From contig NZ_JAQBNR010000022.1 of NCBI RefSeq assembly GCF_028288465.1, forward strand, positions 1 through 64,000: a DNA stretch of 64,000 nt, written 5' to 3'. The notes beneath the pieces were generated by a model. It saw nothing but the letters and a program-made list of their open reading frames with translations, made no database searches and was not told the DNA's origin. Below are positions 49,173-58,489 of this stretch, piece after piece. Within the stretch, counting starts at the first letter, position 1, and each line of letters begins with the position of its first letter. Origin of the DNA: Ferruginibacter sp. (GTDB lineage Bacteria; Bacteroidota; Bacteroidia; Chitinophagales; Chitinophagaceae). Made by a program: the position numbers and the translations under genes.

Positions 49173-49979
49173 TAAGTTATTAAAAAATCTGAAAGCAAAT
49201 CACAACTGTGATAAGTGCTTTGTAAAGGTGGTTTTGGTTGTGTAAGAACTAAGTTATTAAAAAATCTGAAAGCAAATCACAACGTTGGATGCGTACGTAA
49301 TCAATACTACTGTGTTGTGTAAGAACTAAGTTATTAAAAAATCTGAAAGCAAATCACAACCGCTGCGTGTCTGTATCCATTCCATTTAAGTTGTGTAAGA
49401 ACTAAGTTATTAAAAAATCTGAAAGCAAATCACAACTAAGAATGATTGTTGAAGGTTCAATGATGGGTTGTGTAAGAACTAAGTTATTAAAAAATCTGAA
49501 AGCAAATCACAACGGGGAAGGAGACACGCAAAGCTGCCCTAATGTTGTGTAAGAACTAAGTTATTCAAAAATCTGAAAGCAAATCACAACTACAGGCATT
49601 CAGGATATCACTTTTGAGTGGTTGTGTAAGAACTAAGTTATTAAAAAATCTGAAAGCAAATCACAACGTGTGGGCATTTCCATGCCATACTCTTTTGTTG
49701 TGTAAGAACTAAGTTATTAAAAAATCTGAAAGCAAATCACAACTACCACAACATTGAATCCCTTACTGCCGCAGTTGTGTAAGAACTAAGTTATTAAAAA
49801 ATCTGAAAGCAAATCACAACGCTGTTGGGGCTGTTTTAAAATTGAGTGTGTTGTGTAAGAACTAAGTTATTAAAAAATCTGAAAGCAAATCACAACTGCC
49901 CGTGGTTATCGGTTCCTTTGTGATAGTTGTGTAAGAACTAAGTTATTAAAAAATCTGAAAGCAAATCACAACTAAATCT

Positions 49980-50372
49980 GCAGCAGTGGTTGGTGCGTCT
50001 TCCATCACCGAAAACCCTTTCTTCCCATGGTTCGTTATCTCCACCGACCACTTCTTCCTTTATAACACTTCACCAAAATGCGTTGAAATCTCAAATTCAT
50101 TCACATGTTGTTGGTAAAACATTACCGATGAAAATCTGTAATCAGCAGGATTATTATTAAACAATAGCCAATGTGGCTGCATGGGTTCAACTGCACGCCA
50201 GAATGATACTGCCGGGCAGGCATATAATTCAATTTTTGTGCAGTCACTTCTTTGCTGATGATTCTTATGCCGTGAAAAAGCGGAGAAGCAGATGGATGTT
50301 ATCAGAAAACTTTTCATGAATGAGGAGGGGGACATTTTATTGTAAGCATCTGTTGGAACATATTTAGGTTGT
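49980..50372 (-). repeat. Dispersed repeat, copy A (at the array leader end)
   Basis: Shares most of its length with copy B at 51.87-52.23 kb: GTGGTTGGTGCGTCTTCCAT, GATACTGCCGGGCAGGCAT, GCTGATGATTCTTATGCC and TTTTATTGTAAGCATCTG. Homology begins about 7 bases after the last CRISPR repeat. A 91-codon minus-strand frame at 50060-50335 (MSPSSFMKSFLITSICFSAF) runs through it. Its translation resembles that of B, and downstream of its stop the frame resumes with GFSVMEDAPTTAA as in B. So the element may derive from a coding sequence, now broken here. Function unknown. Confidence 0.8.
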
Positions 50373-50387
50373 GCTCATTGGGTATCT

Positions 50388-51695
50388 TTATTTTTCTTGC
50401 CATTCTTTTACGATATTTGAAAGGTTACCAATAAAAGGAATAGCACCGTATCTCCCCTGGATATAGTCTTTTTCAAAGGAGCGGTCTTTACGAACAGCTT
50501 TGGTTGCCCCTTCTTCTTTATACTCTACCAAAGAATACAAATCCGATGCACCATATTTATCCTTTTCCACAAAATAAATCTGGTCTCTGCGGTAATTGCC
50601 GTAGGTCAGTAAATTTGTGTCGTGTGTCGCAAAAATAAGTTGTGCGTTCTTTGGGTTATGATCCCTGGAATTAAAAAGTTTGGTAATTGCCAAAGTGAGC
50701 AAAGGATGTAAACTGGCGTCCAATTCATCTACCACCAACACTCCTCCATCGTTCAACACATCAAACACAGGTCCCGACATATTGAACACTTTATTGGTAC
50801 CCGCAGATTCCTGACTATCCATATCAAACTCAACAGCTCCGATTACTTTGTTTTTGTCATTGTATTTTTTATGCATCGTAATTGCATCTACCATTGTTTT
50901 ACCCTGAAGCTTGATACTTAATTCCTGCATAATAGATTCAGGCATATCTTTAGGCAGCCTGGCTAAATCAAACTCTTTTTTATTCAGTTTTACAGAATCA
51001 AAACCCAAATCAACCGTGTTAAAAAAAGCTTGCAGCAGCGGTTTGCTTGCCTCGTTTTCAAGCAGTCTAAAAGTTACTCCAGTGTACCGTTCGTGGCTTA
51101 AGCCCGAGATAGTGACAAAATTGGTAAACCAATTCATAATTGTTTTGGCCGTCTTTCCATTGAACTGATCCACCACCGCCAGGAACAAAGCATTATCCCT
51201 TGTTTTTTCTTCCAGATCCTTTCCTTCCGGAAATATTTTCATTACTTCAATTCCATCTTCCTCCCGGATAAACAAAGGTTTTTCTCCTGTTTTTTTTGCT
51301 TCATACAACCACTCTGATTTGATGGAATAATTATCCGCCTCAAAACCATACCGATACCTGGTTTCATCTACCAAAAACAATACTTCAAAAAAGGAAGGCT
51401 TCTCTTCGTTCTCCGTCTGTAATAAAAAAGAGGTGATATCCAACTCTGCAGTAGAGGATTGCTCAAAAGATTGCAATACCAGTCTCCGCATGGTAGACAT
51501 GGCTTTAACCAAATTGCTTTTGCCGCTTGAGTTGGCACCATAAATAACAGCGCCTTTTAAAATCTTATATCGTTCTGTTAAAATCAGGTTGGTTTCCGCA
51601 TGCTCTTTTACTGCTGTAGCATCAAGGCTCAGTGTCTTTTTATCCCGGAAGGATAGAAAATTGCCGACAGTAAATTCTAATAACATAAAATACAT
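50388..51695 (-). CDS. AAA15 (COG1106/RloA-like) ATPase
   Basis: A 435-aa ABC/SMC-type ATPase. FTVGNFLSFRDKKTLSLDA opens the fold. Walker A is IYGANSSGKSNLVKAM, Walker B is GGVLVVDELDASLHPLL, and the switch is QLIFATHDTNLL. COG1106 ATPases usually pair with a small RloB nuclease to form an anti-phage or abortive-infection system. Here the next 300 bases downstream hold only dispersed repeat copy A, so a RloB-like partner is missing. The start at 51695 was taken; ATG 51686 is also possible. A TATATTTG promoter and a long palindrome lie directly upstream. Confidence 0.92.
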   Translation of the reverse strand: MYFMLLEFTVGNFLSFRDKKTLSLDATAVKEHAETNLILTERYKILKGAVIYGANSSGKSNLVKAMSTMRRLVLQSFEQSSTAELDITSFLLQTENEEKPSFFEVLFLVDETRYRYGFEADNYSIKSEWLYEAKKTGEKPLFIREEDGIEVMKIFPEGKDLEEKTRDNALFLAVVDQFNGKTAKTIMNWFTNFVTISGLSHERYTGVTFRLLENEASKPLLQAFFNTVDLGFDSVKLNKKEFDLARLPKDMPESIMQELSIKLQGKTMVDAITMHKKYNDKNKVIGAVEFDMDSQESAGTNKVFNMSGPVFDVLNDGGVLVVDELDASLHPLLTLAITKLFNSRDHNPKNAQLIFATHDTNLLTYGNYRRDQIYFVEKDKYGASDLYSLVEYKEEGATKAVRKDRSFEKDYIQGRYGAIPFIGNLSNIVKEWQEK

Positions 51696-51713
51696 TTTTG
51701 AGTGTAATACTCA

Positions 51714-51721
51714 CAAATATA
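51714..51721 (-). promoter_or_regulatory. Candidate -7 element TATATTTG for the ATPase gene
   Basis: An exact TAnnTTTG match on the minus strand 19-26 bases before the ATG. It implies a very short leader. GAGTGTAATACTCAC between it and the start is a small inverted repeat. Confidence 0.55.
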
Positions 51722-51728
51722 CTATTTA

Positions 51729-51767
51729 AATCCGTAAAAATGAGACAATTTCTCACTTTTACGGATT
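51729..51767. promoter_or_regulatory. 17-bp inverted repeat upstream of the ATPase gene
   Basis: The left arm 51729-51745 (AATCCGTAAAAATGAGA) matches the complement of 51751-51767 with one mismatch, around a 5-base loop. It lies where the -33 region of the TATATTTG promoter should be, so it may be an operator. It could also terminate transcripts arriving through copy B. Confidence 0.55.
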
Positions 51768-51855
51768 AAATAACTTAGAATATCTAAATAAATGGTTCTT
51801 TAGTCGGGAGATGAAGTAAGAACCACTGCAAGCTTGCATTAGTGCTGCAATTGGG

Positions 51856-52230
51856 TAATATTTTAGCTTTGCAGCCGTGGTTGGTGCATCTTCCATCACA
51901 GAAAAGCCCTTCCACCCGAATACTTCACTAAAATGCGTTAATATCACAAATTCATACACATATTGTTCGTAAAACATTGCTGATGAAAATCTGTAATAAG
52001 CAGGATTATTATTACCTGTCAGCCAATATGATTGCATAGGTTCAATCGCCAGCCTGAATGATACTGCCGGGCAGGCATGTAATCCAATTTTTGTGCAGGC
52101 ACTCCTTTGCTGATGATTCTTATGCCATGAAACAGCGGAGGAGCAAATTGATGTTATCAGGAAATTTTTCAGGAATGAGGAACTCGCCGTTTTATTGTAA
52201 GCATATGCTGGAACATGCTGAGTTAATATG
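51856..52230 (-). repeat. Dispersed repeat, copy B (between ATPase and helicase)
   Basis: Homologous to copy A over about 350 bases with scattered substitutions. In the minus-strand frame 51759-52271 it is open for 170 codons (FLKNFLITSICSS, ACPAVSFRLAIEPMQSYW, RFSSAMFYEQYVYEF, GFSVMEDAPTTAA) with a signal-like N-terminus, so B may be the least damaged copy of a small gene. I do not recognise the product. Confidence 0.75.
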
Positions 52231-52339
52231 GAAATAAGAAACAAATTATTATCAATTTCAACCCTTGGCAAAGAGCATTACTCCTATGTCAAGTGAGCGG
52301 CAGGAACACTTTTTCCGGTATAATGAAATTCATGCGTGT

Positions 52340-55300
52340 TCAACTTTCTATAAACACCAACCTGCTATCCTTTTCCAAAACATACCCATTGCCGATGGCT
52401 TTAGCAATCCCCTTCCGCATAGCAATCTCCACATTGGCACCCGATCTTGCAAACCCAAATAGTTTAGATGCCTCCCGAACTAAGTCCTCGATTGGCAGAC
52501 TAACCTGGTGGCTCAAAATATCTTTTATGCCATTCGCAATTTCTTCTGCGGGAATATCTTCTGCATCCCGCTTTTGGCCGTTGCTGGTTGCTACCCTGTA
52601 GTCTTTATAATTAATTGGATCCAGTGTATTATTCCAAAATACAAGGTTGCCACCTATGCCGGTTTGATTTAAATTGGATTCACTTAACAGCTTTTCAAAT
52701 TGCGCATTGATCCGGGCACCGAGTTTTGAAATACCCCAGGCAGACAACACCCGTTTGGCCAAGAGGTTTCTCATAATGGGTGCTTCTATGTCCAGCACCT
52801 GCTTAATCTGGTCTTTTATTTTTTGCGTATTGCTGTATTGCAAAAAGTCATCGGATGAAGTGGAACGCACGATGTCAAGGTTACAGATGGTATAGAGATT
52901 GCCTGCAAAATTATTTTTGATTGGTACTGTTGCTTCAGTCTGTTGGAAATTGTTTAAGACCAAGGGTTCTGTTTTTTCTGACTCAGGAGTATAAGTTTGA
53001 ACAGGCTCTCCTTCAATTATTTTTCCATTATTTTCTTCCGCATTCTTTATGGCTTCGATTGTATCATCCATTACACGGTTGGCATTCTCCCACCAGTCGG
53101 TTGACCATATTTTATGAATGTTCCAGCCCAATAATTTTAATACTTCCTGCTGAATGATTTCCCGGTCCTTTGCTGTTTTGGCGGAATGATAATTATTGCC
53201 GTCGCATAAAATTCCGAGGATGTATTCTGAAGGCTTTAGTTTATTTACAATGCCAATATCAATGCGGTAGCCGGAGCAGCCGATATTGGTATGTACTTCG
53301 TATCCATGTTGCCTGATCTTCTCCGCCAGTGCTTTTTCAAATCCGCCTTCTCTTGATTCAATGGTTGATTTTCTGGTGGCCAGCATAGAGCGGCCTTTCT
53401 CTGCATATTCTAGAAAAGCTTTGATGCCTGCCACGCCTTCAGAAGAAGAACGGGTAATATCAATCTGGTCGGCTCTTAGTGTTGAATATACTTTCATCTC
53501 ATACCGGGCACGGGTAACAGCTACGTTCAGTCTGCGCCATCCGCCTTCCCTGTTGAGCGGGCCAAAGTTCAGACTCACCTTTCCTTCTTTATCAGGTCCA
53601 TATCCTACCGAGAACAGTATTACATCCCGTTCATCTCCCTGTACGTTTTCAAGGTTCTTAATAAAAATAGGTTCAGCACTTTCCATGGCAACTGCTTCAA
53701 GGTGCGGATTCGTACTCAGCAATTCATCAAACATATTCTGCATCAGTGTTTGTTGTACAGAACTAAAACTTACTACACCGATACTTCGTTTCGATAACAC
53801 GGGATCGCTTAACCTGCGTTTTATTTCATCAATCACCGCTTTGGCTTCAAAACTATTTTGCCTGGTTTTACCCCGGTCATAATAACCTTCAACGGGTATA
53901 AAGTTTACTTTATTGGCAATATCATCCGGCGATGGAAACGTGAGTAATTTATTATCATAATATTTTGAATTGCTAAAGGCGATCAGGCTTTCATGTTTGC
54001 TTCTGTAATGCCACAATAAATGTTTGGAAGGCATAGATAATGCCAGGCAATCATCGAGAATACTTTCAAGGTCTTCCTTTTCAATATTGTCTTCATCAAT
54101 GTTACTGGCCGAAGAAAAGAAACTGGTTGGTGGCATTTGTTTTGGATCGCCTACAATGATCATATTGGCGGCCCTCGCAATGGCACCCACGGCTTCACAG
54201 GTAGGCATCTGGGATGCTTCATCAAAAACTACCAGGTCAAATTTTGGACCTGCTGCATCAAAATATTGTGCTACCGAAATAGGGCTCATCAGCATGCAGG
54301 GAGCTATCCGCGGAAGCAGATTAGGAATGGCATCAAACAATTTACGAATGGGCATTGCACGGCCATTATTACCGATAGTTTTTTTCAATAAACCAATCTC
54401 GGATGTCTGGGCAGCTTCCTTTGTAAAGTCCGGTATTTTGGAAGCAAGTTTTGCATAGAGTTCTTCTTTGGTCAGCTTTTCAAAATACGCACTCATTTCC
54501 CTGAACCGGCGGATCTTATCTTCAAACAGCCTGCCATTAAAAATATTCAATGCAGTTTCTTTCTGTATCATATAATTGGCGCAGGAACGGTACAATCCTT
54601 TTTTATAGGCATTGGTTACCTGCTTACTTTCTATCCTGCCATTTTCGTAGGCTACAATAACCGGCGTAAGCCCTGCTTGTATAGCGCTTTCTTTTGCATT
54701 CAACCAGCTAATCCAATCCTTCAATTGTTCAATGGCTGCCAATACCTTTTCTAAAATGGTTGTAGCCTCAGGAATGAAATTATTAGTTGTTGCTTTTGCG
54801 TCAGTAAGATCAATGCCTAAATTTTCTTTTAATTTTCTTTCCAGCGCTTTTACGTGCAAATGCAAATCGGTAAATTGTTGTAAGTATTTTCCATGTATGG
54901 CAAGAAAATTATTGGCACCCTCATTCAGCTCTTTACCCATATGATCCCGCCACTGTTTGGCACTGGTTGTACTGCCGGTTACAAGGATTATTTCCCGGTT
55001 AATATGAATCACCGTATTTGAAATAAGCACCAGTTGCGGCCAGTTACATTCGCCTCCTTTCCAAAGAAATCCAAGCAGGGGAATTAAGAAGCTTTCATTT
55101 TTGTCGATTACCTGTTGCACTTTTTGGAAGGCTATAATTTGTTCCAGCAGTGAGGTGATTTCGGTATGATCAATTTTGCCATTTAGTGAAATAACTTTCA
55201 GCGCATTCTTCACATTTTTTTGTTGAAAGTATTTTGGCAGAAACCATTTGGTAGCAGCAAAATTCCATTGCGTCAGTAATTCAGCAGCATTGATTGTTAG

Positions 55301-58204
55301 AATGCCTTGCTGAAAATGATTCAATAATTCAGCCCTCATCCCATCTCTTTTATTGCCTTCTTCACACAACGCCATCAACTGCCCCAGCACCTGTTCAACA
55401 TTGTCTGTAGTGAATATCGATGCAGGAATATCGGGCAACGTAGTTAGTAAACGGGCAATGCTGTTCAGTGAATCAAATTGCTCCCGGTTAATGATAGGAG
55501 TAGTGATTTGTTGCTTGGCACAAAGGATTTCACATGCAATAGCATAGGTTTTATATACCTGGATTATTTCGCTTAATAATTCCTTTGATTCATTTTTAAG
55601 TTGCTGAGAATATACCTTTGTTGTTACTGGTTGCAGCGGATGGTTATATGGATGGGGCAGCAATGAACCTGCGGCCTGTATTTCTTCGGCCACATCATTC
55701 CAGTGCGTTACATCGGTTCTGCTAAGTGTTTCAATTGCTGCATCCGTAAATTTTATTTCGTTTGGTATCGCTTCCAATTGTGCATCTGTAGAAAAGCAAT
55801 CATACACAGAAAATCCGAAAGGATATTTTTTATGCAGTGCCAGCACATACCCATTCAATTCGGTCCTGATCAAATGAATTCGCTCTGCTTCCGATCTGTA
55901 ATTTTCAGGAGCGATCACTTTTGTTACAGCAGAGGTTCTTTTTAATTGTTCCAATACTGCGGATTTTCTGGATTTATTGGAATGTAATTCCAGGCAAAAT
56001 GCGCCAAGTCCTATTTTTTCAAGCCGATCTCTTACAACAGAAAGTGCCGCCATTTTCTCTGCCACAAACAATACCTTTTTCCCATTGTATAATGCATTGG
56101 AAATAATATTGGTAATGGTTTGCGATTTACCGGTGCCGGGTGGGCCATGCAATACAAAACTTTTATCTGTTGCTGATTCTGTTATGGCTTCTAGTTGTGA
56201 TGAATCAGCACTTATAGGTAGTACAATAGTAGCGGGATGATGCAACTCATCAAAATTGATAGTGTCTGATGTAAGCTCAGGGATATTCCATTCAATTTTG
56301 CCTGAAATTAAACTTGCAACAATTTTATTCTTCGAGAGTATCTCCGAGTTTTTATGAATATCATTCCACATAATAAACTTGCTGAAAGAAAAAATACCCA
56401 GGAAGATTTGTTCCTCTACATCCCATCTTTTCTTTGTCATAATACCCTGCCGTATAATATTGAATACCAGTCTCAGATCAACACCACTTTCATCCTTGGG
56501 TAAATTCTCTAGTCCTCCTATGTTGATATCAAAGTCTTGCCGGAGCATTTCCAACAGGGTGATATTCATCATGGTCTCCTCTTCCCTTGTGCGAATAACA
56601 AATCCTTTGGAAGCAGATTTACGAATAATCTCAACAGGCATTAATAATATTGGAGCATAACGTGGGCGCTCACTTTCAGGTGTTTCAAACCATTTCAACA
56701 TACCTAATGAAACATAAAGTGTATTTGCACCATTTTCCTCCAGCGATATACGGGAAGACCTGAACAAATGCGTAAGGCTGGCATTGAGTTCATTTTCTGC
56801 AAGATAAGATCGCAGGCGTTTTTGAGTAAATTCATGATTTATTAAATCAGCAATTGGTTCTGAAACATTGATAGATTGATATATGCCAGCATTGCGAAGA
56901 GAGTTATCCCAATCTGTTGGTTTTGGTAGAATTTGAAACTCGTTACCAGCTGCAAGTTCATCTTCTAATTTATGCAATTGAGTAAATATAAGTTGTACTG
57001 TATTTTTTGTTATTCGCAGATTAAGCAGATTATTTCTTAGAGTGAGGTCCAGTAATTTTCTTTCCCACAATTGCTTTTTGGAAACTTCAATCCGGCTAAC
57101 ATCTATCAATTTTCCGGTGGGTACAATTTCCTCAGGAATATGACTGTTTCTGCTTTGAGTTGGCTGTTCTATAAATTCTATACCATTCAATGTTTGTACC
57201 CTTAGTGGTAAAGGTCTGATGCCACTGAACCTTGCACGTCTGATATCAAGAAAAAGCAGGAAGTCATCTTCTTTTAGTAATTTATAATTAGCGGCCTGCA
57301 CAGCATCATCAAAGCCTCCACTATTGCCTGCATTCATAAAAGTGCCTTCCACCAAAACAATATCGTTTATTCCATCAGCCGTTTTTTTTGTAAGCAGTGA
57401 AAGATCATCATTGACACTATCTGGAAAAGATTCATCAATGAGCCACCCGCCGACAAATGCATGGCCTTTAACAACTATCAGGATGGGATGTATGCCAACT
57501 GCCTCCAGGCAACTCGCATACAGCAACGAAATGTCGAGGCAATTTGCCATTTTTTGACTGAAGATGGTATCACACATACGCACCCTCTGCCCGGTATCTT
57601 CAAAACTGGCAGGCACTGTACAATACACCAGATTCAATTCTGCAATAGCTTCATAAATTGCCGCCATTTGCTTTCTCACTCTGTCAGGGTTCTGGCTTTG
57701 GTATTCATCAAAAGAAGGTTTACCAGTCCATTGTTGTAAAACGGCCGAAGCTCTTATTATAATCTTGGCTATTTCCGGGTGATTAGGCGTTACGAATGCC
57801 GCCAACATTTCCGGAAGAATTCCTATTCCATTCCACTGCTCATATGCCAATATATCGATGCTGTATACTTCATCGTAGATTATTTCATTTTCGGATTTAA
57901 TTGTCAATGAAAGGCTGCCAACGATTCTCTCTGTTAGTGCAGCCAGGTATCTTGTAATGGATTTAATATCGACCGGGCCTAAGTCAACCATATCATCTTT
58001 GGGTAACAAATCAATTTTTTTATTCCAGGGAATAGCAAACTCAGGCTCTGAGATTATTTCAATTGAAAGATTGGCCAGTGCATCCTCACCAATGTTTTTG
58101 ATAGTTAGTTTTCGGACAACCGGCACATGATTTTGCTGCATGGCAAAATTCACGATCGGGCTATAGATCAGATCAGCTTCTATTTTGGCGGTTAATTCGT
58201 TCAT
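52340..58204 (-). CDS. DUF4011-type helicase with Vsr-like nuclease and DUF3320 domains
   Basis: A 1954-aa protein, probably a single-gene defence system. An N-terminal region with a transglutaminase-like segment (NCLDISLLYASCLEAVGIHP, GHAFVGGWLID) precedes DUF4011. The SF1 helicase has Walker A HGPPGTGKSQTITN (near residue 685), Walker B LVVFDEASQMPTCEA (near 1323), GDPKQMPP and RRLNVAVTRAR. A Vsr/DUF559-like nuclease lies near 1650-1720 (RIDIGIVNKLKPSEYILGIL, CDGNNYHSAKTAKDRE), followed by a C-terminal DUF3320 domain. Similar helicase-Vsr proteins are reported among anti-phage systems (I believe under the name Hhe). Alternative roles in DNA repair cannot be excluded. The gene stands alone, flanked by dispersed repeat copies B and C. 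Confidence 0.93.
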   Translation of the reverse strand: MNELTAKIEADLIYSPIVNFAMQQNHVPVVRKLTIKNIGEDALANLSIEIISEPEFAIPWNKKIDLLPKDDMVDLGPVDIKSITRYLAALTERIVGSLSLTIKSENEIIYDEVYSIDILAYEQWNGIGILPEMLAAFVTPNHPEIAKIIIRASAVLQQWTGKPSFDEYQSQNPDRVRKQMAAIYEAIAELNLVYCTVPASFEDTGQRVRMCDTIFSQKMANCLDISLLYASCLEAVGIHPILIVVKGHAFVGGWLIDESFPDSVNDDLSLLTKKTADGINDIVLVEGTFMNAGNSGGFDDAVQAANYKLLKEDDFLLFLDIRRARFSGIRPLPLRVQTLNGIEFIEQPTQSRNSHIPEEIVPTGKLIDVSRIEVSKKQLWERKLLDLTLRNNLLNLRITKNTVQLIFTQLHKLEDELAAGNEFQILPKPTDWDNSLRNAGIYQSINVSEPIADLINHEFTQKRLRSYLAENELNASLTHLFRSSRISLEENGANTLYVSLGMLKWFETPESERPRYAPILLMPVEIIRKSASKGFVIRTREEETMMNITLLEMLRQDFDINIGGLENLPKDESGVDLRLVFNIIRQGIMTKKRWDVEEQIFLGIFSFSKFIMWNDIHKNSEILSKNKIVASLISGKIEWNIPELTSDTINFDELHHPATIVLPISADSSQLEAITESATDKSFVLHGPPGTGKSQTITNIISNALYNGKKVLFVAEKMAALSVVRDRLEKIGLGAFCLELHSNKSRKSAVLEQLKRTSAVTKVIAPENYRSEAERIHLIRTELNGYVLALHKKYPFGFSVYDCFSTDAQLEAIPNEIKFTDAAIETLSRTDVTHWNDVAEEIQAAGSLLPHPYNHPLQPVTTKVYSQQLKNESKELLSEIIQVYKTYAIACEILCAKQQITTPIINREQFDSLNSIARLLTTLPDIPASIFTTDNVEQVLGQLMALCEEGNKRDGMRAELLNHFQQGILTINAAELLTQWNFAATKWFLPKYFQQKNVKNALKVISLNGKIDHTEITSLLEQIIAFQKVQQVIDKNESFLIPLLGFLWKGGECNWPQLVLISNTVIHINREIILVTGSTTSAKQWRDHMGKELNEGANNFLAIHGKYLQQFTDLHLHVKALERKLKENLGIDLTDAKATTNNFIPEATTILEKVLAAIEQLKDWISWLNAKESAIQAGLTPVIVAYENGRIESKQVTNAYKKGLYRSCANYMIQKETALNIFNGRLFEDKIRRFREMSAYFEKLTKEELYAKLASKIPDFTKEAAQTSEIGLLKKTIGNNGRAMPIRKLFDAIPNLLPRIAPCMLMSPISVAQYFDAAGPKFDLVVFDEASQMPTCEAVGAIARAANMIIVGDPKQMPPTSFFSSASNIDEDNIEKEDLESILDDCLALSMPSKHLLWHYRSKHESLIAFSNSKYYDNKLLTFPSPDDIANKVNFIPVEGYYDRGKTRQNSFEAKAVIDEIKRRLSDPVLSKRSIGVVSFSSVQQTLMQNMFDELLSTNPHLEAVAMESAEPIFIKNLENVQGDERDVILFSVGYGPDKEGKVSLNFGPLNREGGWRRLNVAVTRARYEMKVYSTLRADQIDITRSSSEGVAGIKAFLEYAEKGRSMLATRKSTIESREGGFEKALAEKIRQHGYEVHTNIGCSGYRIDIGIVNKLKPSEYILGILCDGNNYHSAKTAKDREIIQQEVLKLLGWNIHKIWSTDWWENANRVMDDTIEAIKNAEENNGKIIEGEPVQTYTPESEKTEPLVLNNFQQTEATVPIKNNFAGNLYTICNLDIVRSTSSDDFLQYSNTQKIKDQIKQVLDIEAPIMRNLLAKRVLSAWGISKLGARINAQFEKLLSESNLNQTGIGGNLVFWNNTLDPINYKDYRVATSNGQKRDAEDIPAEEIANGIKDILSHQVSLPIEDLVREASKLFGFARSGANVEIAMRKGIAKAIGNGYVLEKDSRLVFIES

Positions 58205-58489
58205 TGGGCAGGAATATTCTTTTTAAATTTAGTACAAATTTATTTTTAACTATTACCTCTTCATATGAAATAAATATTAGGGATGTATAAATGTACTTAT
58301 TTCCAGTGAAGATTGATATTTGGATATAAAGGTTTATCTCCTGATGCAGGACTTCATCCATAAGTGTTCGCAACCTTCACCGGAATTGATCAGACGATCT
58401 GTTTTTACAGTGTGATTTCATTTTTCAATTCCAACTCTATCAGCCGCAAGAAGGTCCCCCCCTTCCCGCGGTCCGGTATCTGTACCGGC

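Larger units (their letters stand above)
44231..49972 (-). CRISPR. Type II-C CRISPR array, 45 repeats, interrupted by IS66
   Basis: 47-bp repeats with 29-31-bp spacers, period 76-78. By position there are 45 repeats and 44 spacers. On the plus strand the repeat begins GTTGTGTAAGAACTAAG and ends GAAAGCAAATCACAAC, so its ends form a 6-bp inverted pair. Repeat 35 (46844-46856 plus 49173-49206) is split by an IS66 element. Thirty-four spacers lie left of the IS and ten right of it. The tracrRNA anti-repeat shows that transcription is on the minus strand, so the leader end is near 49,973 and the old end is beside cas2. Repeat 9 (44848) is degenerate with six changes, and repeat 40 (49544) has one. 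All others looked identical by eye. Confidence 0.99.

Noticed and set aside
44231..49972. Two separate CRISPR arrays
   Set aside because: The two blocks share the same repeat, and the split repeat rejoins exactly across the IS66 target duplication, so it is one interrupted array.
44231..49972. Self-targeting spacers within this window
   Set aside because: No spacer matched another part of the window by eye; a genome-wide search would be needed to decide.
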